Source: Moraxellaceae bacterium (GTDB lineage Bacteria; Pseudomonadota; Gammaproteobacteria; Pseudomonadales; Moraxellaceae). Taken from it: DNA of 64,000 nucleotides. The notes under the pieces are model-generated. The model was given only the letters and a program-made list of their open reading frames with translations, was not told the origin of the DNA and ran no database searches. Below, piece by piece: positions 60,154 through 64,000 of this stretch (its first letter is position 1; each line of letters opens with the position of its first letter). The stretch lies in assembly GCA_024234595.1 (NCBI GenBank), contig JACKNZ010000009.1, positions 62,001-126,000 on the forward strand, given 5' to 3'. Both the position numbers and the translations under genes were made by a program.

Positions 60154-62682
60154 ATGCGTATAGTTATGATTGGTCACGGTATGGTTGGCCATCGTTTTTT
60201 AGAAACCCTCGCTAAAAAAGCCAGCGTCCCCCATGAAGTGATTGTATTGGCCGAAGAGCCACGTCCAGCTTATGACCGCGTGCAGTTGTCGGCTTTTTTT
60301 AGTGGTAAAACAGCCGAAGATTTAAGTGTTACCCCAACTGACTTCTTTAGTACTACGGGCTATGGCTTACAATTAAATACCCGTGCTACTCATATTGATT
60401 CAGCCGCCAAAACGGTGACTACCCAAAGTGGAGATGTGATTCACTATGATAAATTAGTGTTAGCCACTGGTTCTTATCCTTTTGTGCCACCTGTACAAGG
60501 TAACAACCGCGAAGGTTGTTTGGTGTATCGCACCATAGAAGATTTATATGCCATTCAAGAAACAGCCGCAAAGTCCAAAGTAGGGGTCGTTGTGGGTGGC
60601 GGTTTATTAGGTTTAGAAGCTGCCAAAGCCCTAAAAGATTTGGGTTTAGAAACTCACGTTGTAGAATTTGCTCCCCGTTTAATGGCGGTGCAAATTGACG
60701 ATATGGGTGGCAAGGTATTGCGTACCAAAATTTCGGAGTTAGGCGTAGGTATTCACACCGAGCGTAACACGGTTGAAATTGTCGATGGCGAAAAATGCCG
60801 TCACGCCATGAAGTTCTCTGATGGTACTAGCCTCGAAACTGACATGATTTTGTTCTCGGCAGGTATTCGTCCACGTGATGATATTGCCCGTGCTAGTGGT
60901 ATTACCGTAGGCGCGCGTGGCGGTATTGTGGTTGATAACTTCTGTCGTACTAATGCCCCTGATGTCTATGCCATTGGCGAGTGTGCCTTGTGGGACGGCA
61001 AAATTTATGGTTTGGTTGCACCCGGTTATCAAATGGCCGAAGTCGCTTGTACTCACTTATTAGGCAATGAAGACAAGCAGTTTACGGGTGCAGACATGAG
61101 CACCAAACTCAAACTAATGGGGGTCGATGTTGCCTCGATTGGTGATGCACACGGTACTACCGCAGGTAGCTTAAACTACAGCTATATTGATGAACGTAAT
61201 CAAGTTTATAAAAAATTGGTGGTGTCTAATGATGGTAAAAAGTTATTAGGTGCAGTGTTAGTGGGTGACGTTGAAGCGTATGGCGATTTATTACAGCTCA
61301 AGCTTAACGATATGACTTTGCCCGAAAAACCAGAGGCGTTAATTTTGCCAGCCAGCGATGGTAGTAAACCTGTTGGTTTAGGGGTTGATGCCTTACCCAT
61401 GAGCGCGGTGATTTGTTCTTGTAATAACGTCACTAAACAAGATTTATGTACTGCCATTGAAGTCGGTGTCATGGAGCTAGGCGAATTAAAATCTTGCACC
61501 AAAGCAGCCACCAGTTGTGGCGGTTGTTCTGCCTTAGTCGGACAAGTCTTAAAATGTGAATTACAAAAACGCGGTGTGGAAGTCAAAAAAGACATTTGTG
61601 AACACTTTGCTTATTCACGTCAAGAAATGTATCACCTTGCCAAAATTGGCAACATCCGTACTTTTGAAGACTTTATTGTCAAACATGGTAAAGGTGATGG
61701 CTGTGATATTTGTAAACCAACTGCTGCGTCTATTTTTGCCTCTTTATGGAATGAGCATATTCTCAAAAAGCCCTTAGCAGGCTTACAAGACACCAATGAT
61801 TACTTTTTGGCCAATATGCAAAAAGACGGTACTTATTCCATCGTGCCGCGTATTCCTGGTGGCGAAATTACACCTGAAGGTTTAATTATCATTGGTGAAA
61901 TTGCCAAAAAATACAAGCTTTACACCAAAATTACGGGTGGTCAACGTATCGACTTGTTCGGTGCACGTGTTGAACAATTACCTGTGATTTGGAAAGAGCT
62001 AGTCGATGCAGGTTTTGAATCAGGCCATGCTTATGGTAAGTCTTTACGTACCGTAAAATCTTGTGTTGGTTCAACATGGTGTCGTTATGGTGTGCAAGAT
62101 TCTGTTGGTTTTGCCATTGATTTAGAAAATCGTTATCGCGGTTTACGTAGTCCACACAAACTCAAGTTTGCGGTGAGTGGTTGTACTCGTGAATGTGCCG
62201 AAGCACAAAGCAAAGACGTAGGTGTGATTGCCACCGAAAAAGGCTGGAACTTATATGTGTGTGGTAACGGTGGTATGAAGCCACGTCACGCGGAGTTATT
62301 GGCTGGTGATTTAGATAGCGAAACTTTAATCAAGTATGTAGACCGTTTCTTAATGTTCTATATCCGTACGGCTGATCGTTTACAACGGACTAGCGTCTGG
62401 CGTGACAATTTAGAAGGTGGTTTAGATTACCTCAAAGACGTGATTATTAACGACTCTTTAGGCATTGCCGACGAGTTAGAAATGCAAATGCAATATGTGG
62501 CTGATACCTTTGCCTGTGAATGGAAAGAAGCGATTAACAACCCCGAAACCCTTAAACGGTTCCGTTCATTCGTTAATAGTGATGAAGTGGATAACAACGT
62601 AGTGTTTGTGCAAGAACGTGGTCAAATCCGTCCTGCAACTGCCCAAGAAAAGGCAGGGCGTATTGCGGTTGCAGAGGTGTAG
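60154..62682 (+). CDS. nirB: NADH-dependent nitrite reductase large subunit
   Basis: Reduces nitrite to ammonium with NADH, cytoplasmic. The ATG at 60154 has AGGAGAG upstream; 842 residues. Domains in order: FAD/NADH reductase (about 1-310, VVVGGGLLGLEAAKAL), BFD-like 2Fe-2S domain (about 415-475, VICSCNNVTKQDL and SCGGCSALVG), then the sulfite/nitrite reductase domains. The 4Fe-4S/sirohaem Cys residues lie in SCVGSTWCRYG and GCTRECAEAQ. Order, length and neighbours fit NirB. nirD follows after a repeat-filled gap of about 165 bases. Confidence 0.95.
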   Translation: MRIVMIGHGMVGHRFLETLAKKASVPHEVIVLAEEPRPAYDRVQLSAFFSGKTAEDLSVTPTDFFSTTGYGLQLNTRATHIDSAAKTVTTQSGDVIHYDKLVLATGSYPFVPPVQGNNREGCLVYRTIEDLYAIQETAAKSKVGVVVGGGLLGLEAAKALKDLGLETHVVEFAPRLMAVQIDDMGGKVLRTKISELGVGIHTERNTVEIVDGEKCRHAMKFSDGTSLETDMILFSAGIRPRDDIARASGITVGARGGIVVDNFCRTNAPDVYAIGECALWDGKIYGLVAPGYQMAEVACTHLLGNEDKQFTGADMSTKLKLMGVDVASIGDAHGTTAGSLNYSYIDERNQVYKKLVVSNDGKKLLGAVLVGDVEAYGDLLQLKLNDMTLPEKPEALILPASDGSKPVGLGVDALPMSAVICSCNNVTKQDLCTAIEVGVMELGELKSCTKAATSCGGCSALVGQVLKCELQKRGVEVKKDICEHFAYSRQEMYHLAKIGNIRTFEDFIVKHGKGDGCDICKPTAASIFASLWNEHILKKPLAGLQDTNDYFLANMQKDGTYSIVPRIPGGEITPEGLIIIGEIAKKYKLYTKITGGQRIDLFGARVEQLPVIWKELVDAGFESGHAYGKSLRTVKSCVGSTWCRYGVQDSVGFAIDLENRYRGLRSPHKLKFAVSGCTRECAEAQSKDVGVIATEKGWNLYVCGNGGMKPRHAELLAGDLDSETLIKYVDRFLMFYIRTADRLQRTSVWRDNLEGGLDYLKDVIINDSLGIADELEMQMQYVADTFACEWKEAINNPETLKRFRSFVNSDEVDNNVVFVQERGQIRPATAQEKAGRIAVAEV

Positions 62683-62775
62683 TTTCGACTACGCTCAACT
62701 ACCATAAAACGTCGCTCAGCTACCAGACTACGCTCAGCTAACGCAAAAAATGCACCCTGAGCGAAGTCGAAGGGT
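62683..62775. repeat. REP-like repeats between nirB and nirD
   Basis: TTTCGACTACGCTCAACTAC begins directly after the nirB stop, followed by GTCGCTCAGC, ACTACGCTCAGC and an inverted CCTGAGCGAAGTCGAAGG. They may affect the nirB-nirD messenger. Confidence 0.8.
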
Positions 62776-62849
62776 ATTTTGTGTAAAGTCTTTTTAGTGT
62801 GCTACCCAGTTTTTAACGGTGGAAAATTATCCCATCAAGAGAATATATT

Positions 62850-63173
62850 ATGTCTAATTTAGTTAAAATTTGTCCAGTTGCCGAATTGCCTGTAAATTTG
62901 GGTGTTGGTGCTTTGGTCAATGGTCAACAAGTGGCATTGTTTAAGTTAAACAATGGCGATGTATATGCAATAGGTAATTTTGACCCATTTAGCGAAGCCA
63001 ATGTTTTATCACGCGGTTTAGTCGGTGATTTACAAGGTCAAAAAGTGGTAGCATCACCGATTTATAAGCATCACTACAATTTAAAAACAGGTGAATGTTT
63101 AGAAGATAGCACAGTTAAAGTGCCTTCTTATCAAGTGGTTGTACAAAATGATGAGCTTTATTTGGCAGTGTAA
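62850..63173 (+). CDS. nirD: Nitrite reductase small subunit NirD
   Basis: Rieske-fold partner of NirB, 107 residues (MSNLVKICPVAELPVNLGVG, then VVASPIYKHHYNLKTGECLE). The Rieske Cys-x-His ligand pairs are absent, as is known for NirD of E. coli, so it probably carries no cluster. The family fold and place after nirB support the call. Confidence 0.92.
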   Translation: MSNLVKICPVAELPVNLGVGALVNGQQVALFKLNNGDVYAIGNFDPFSEANVLSRGLVGDLQGQKVVASPIYKHHYNLKTGECLEDSTVKVPSYQVVVQNDELYLAV

Positions 63174-63199
63174 GCACAAGTCTTAAGCTCATACTATGA

Positions 63200-63853
63200 T
63201 TAAATTTTTAACTCTCTAAAGTCTTTAATATCATCGGCTCGCTCCCAACACTCAACAAAATAATCACGCATTTGTTGAGCGTAGGGAGTACCTTTGGGAA
63301 GTAATGAACCTTGCCACGGATCACGATTGGTGCAACGTAACAAGCCCATACTATCAGCAATTAACATTGCTTGGTTGTGTTCAATATCATGCTCATGTAG
63401 TTGTCTAATTTCAATTAAACTACTGATGCGTCTAATCAGTTTTATGACGCGATGGCCATCTTCAATGGCTAATTGAGGGTTGGCAATTAAAATCTTGGTT
63501 TGCGTATAACGACTGGAGCGCGCAAATGCTGACAAGGCTTCACAAAAAGCATCATTATCAAAACGCTCATGTTCTAAATCGGGTGTCATGATAAAGACTT
63601 CGCGTTTAGCTTGAGCTAATAAGGCAATTGCTGCTTGTTGTAGCATGACTAAATGTGTTAGTTCAACACGAATATCTGTCATGCCTAATTCAAATTGAGG
63701 AATTAGTTCGTCACTAAAAATAATATTAGGTCGATTAACGGGTTCACAATCAGCAATTTTGATAATTTGTAGATGCTCTGTCTCTGGTGCAACAAAATCA
63801 ATGCTACCGTCATTTTCGTTATCAGTTTTATTCGACTCTTCATCAGGCAACAT
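63200..63853 (-). CDS. Conserved protein of unknown function (DUF7931-like)
   Basis: A 217-residue soluble protein; ATG 63853 has AGGAG eight bases upstream. The core (about 75-215) reads AKREVFIMTPDLEHERFDND and IRRISSLIEIRQLHEHDIEH, ending with NRDPWQGSLLPKGTPYAQQM. The pattern recalls a domain often found after GNAT acetyltransferases in Pseudomonadales, possibly a degenerate phospholipase D-like fold. No catalytic motif is obvious. Confidence 0.5.
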   Translation of the reverse strand: MLPDEESNKTDNENDGSIDFVAPETEHLQIIKIADCEPVNRPNIIFSDELIPQFELGMTDIRVELTHLVMLQQAAIALLAQAKREVFIMTPDLEHERFDNDAFCEALSAFARSSRYTQTKILIANPQLAIEDGHRVIKLIRRISSLIEIRQLHEHDIEHNQAMLIADSMGLLRCTNRDPWQGSLLPKGTPYAQQMRDYFVECWERADDIKDFRELKI

Positions 63854-63863
63854 GATGTTTCTC

Positions 63864-63906
63864 CTACTGGTTTCGACTGCGCTCAACCACCGCTACTACG
63901 CTCAAC
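63864..63906. repeat. REP-like repeats before the DUF7931-like gene
   Basis: GGTTTCGACTGCGCTCAACC and CTACTACGCTCAACAC, same family as the repeats at 62683-62775. Located just upstream of the start. Confidence 0.7.
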
Positions 63907-63940
63907 ACAAATATTTTGGTGAAATTCCTAAGCTCCAAAA

Positions 63941-64000
63941 TTAGGCAGGCACTTTGCCGCCAACAGGTTTCTGAGTTGGGCGTACTAAATCCCACAACCC
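63941..64000 (-). CDS. C-terminal end of a gene entering the window from the right
   Basis: The last 19 codons read GLWDLVRPTQKPVGGKVPA and end in TAA. The rest lies beyond the window. Not recognised. Confidence 0.55.
   Translation of the reverse strand, partial: GLWDLVRPTQKPVGGKVPA

Overview
The window looks like a core-chromosome segment of an AT-leaning gammaproteobacterium. Gene content suggests Pseudomonadales, perhaps a Moraxellaceae-type lineage: very large NAD-glutamate dehydrogenase, malate synthase G, tol-pal next to ruvB, fxsA-groESL, an Rnf complex, and an assimilatory nitrate cluster with a phosphatase/kinase. This placement is inferred from gene content only. Most genes are housekeeping. 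The accessory signal lies in a TnpB element, small palindromic repeats and several RNA or promoter signals.

Layout. 1-2.75 kb: rnfABC on the minus strand, rnfC cut by the window edge. 2.9-10.1 kb: plus-strand genes (unknown protein, hotdog thioesterase, Lon-like protease, FKBP, PAS/GAF sensor, S41 protease lipoprotein). 10.1-20.5 kb: a minus-strand envelope block (mltB, rodA, mrdA, pal, tolB, tolA, tolR, tolQ, ybgC, ruvB) and cytochrome c5. 20.7 kb: tRNA-Arg(CCG), followed by a decayed transposase tail. 21-26 kb: btuB behind a cobalamin riboswitch, fadL and an AmpG-like permease. 26-29.5 kb: HugZ-like protein, fxsA, and groES-groEL behind a sigma-32 promoter. 29.6-33 kb: leuA with a candidate Ile/Leu leader peptide, a HolD-like protein and rimI. 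33-35 kb: tnpB with a structured right end next to an AP2-like gene. 35-48 kb: glcB, a LOG/L,D-transpeptidase/HAD/GGDEF run, pepN and gdhB. 48-52 kb: two START-domain paralogues, lipB, ybeD, and a D,D-carboxypeptidase. 52.3-63.2 kb: nitrate assimilation (PP2C/kinase, NarK transporter, nitrate reductase electron-transfer and catalytic subunits, nirB, nirD). 63.2-64 kb: a conserved protein and the tail of another gene.

How the genes work together. Nitrate is imported by NarK, reduced to nitrite by the nas reductase pair and to ammonium by NirBD. Three sequences matching sigma-54 -24/-12 promoters sit in front of narK, the reductase operon and nirB, which implies nitrogen control. Two hairpins with the same AACGGC hexaloop, one at the start of the narK leader and one before nirB, suggest NasT/ANTAR-type control as well. 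The mrd and tol-pal genes form a cell-envelope block.

The most interesting signals are: (i) a tnpB whose reading frame and right-end hairpin both appear to have received copies of a short palindromic repeat, and whose right end supplies the stop codon of the neighbouring AP2-like gene; (ii) a three-copy MITE family with shared termini and exchangeable cores; (iii) the nitrogen-control signals of the nas region; (iv) the leuA leader. No CRISPR array, rRNA or prophage was seen.
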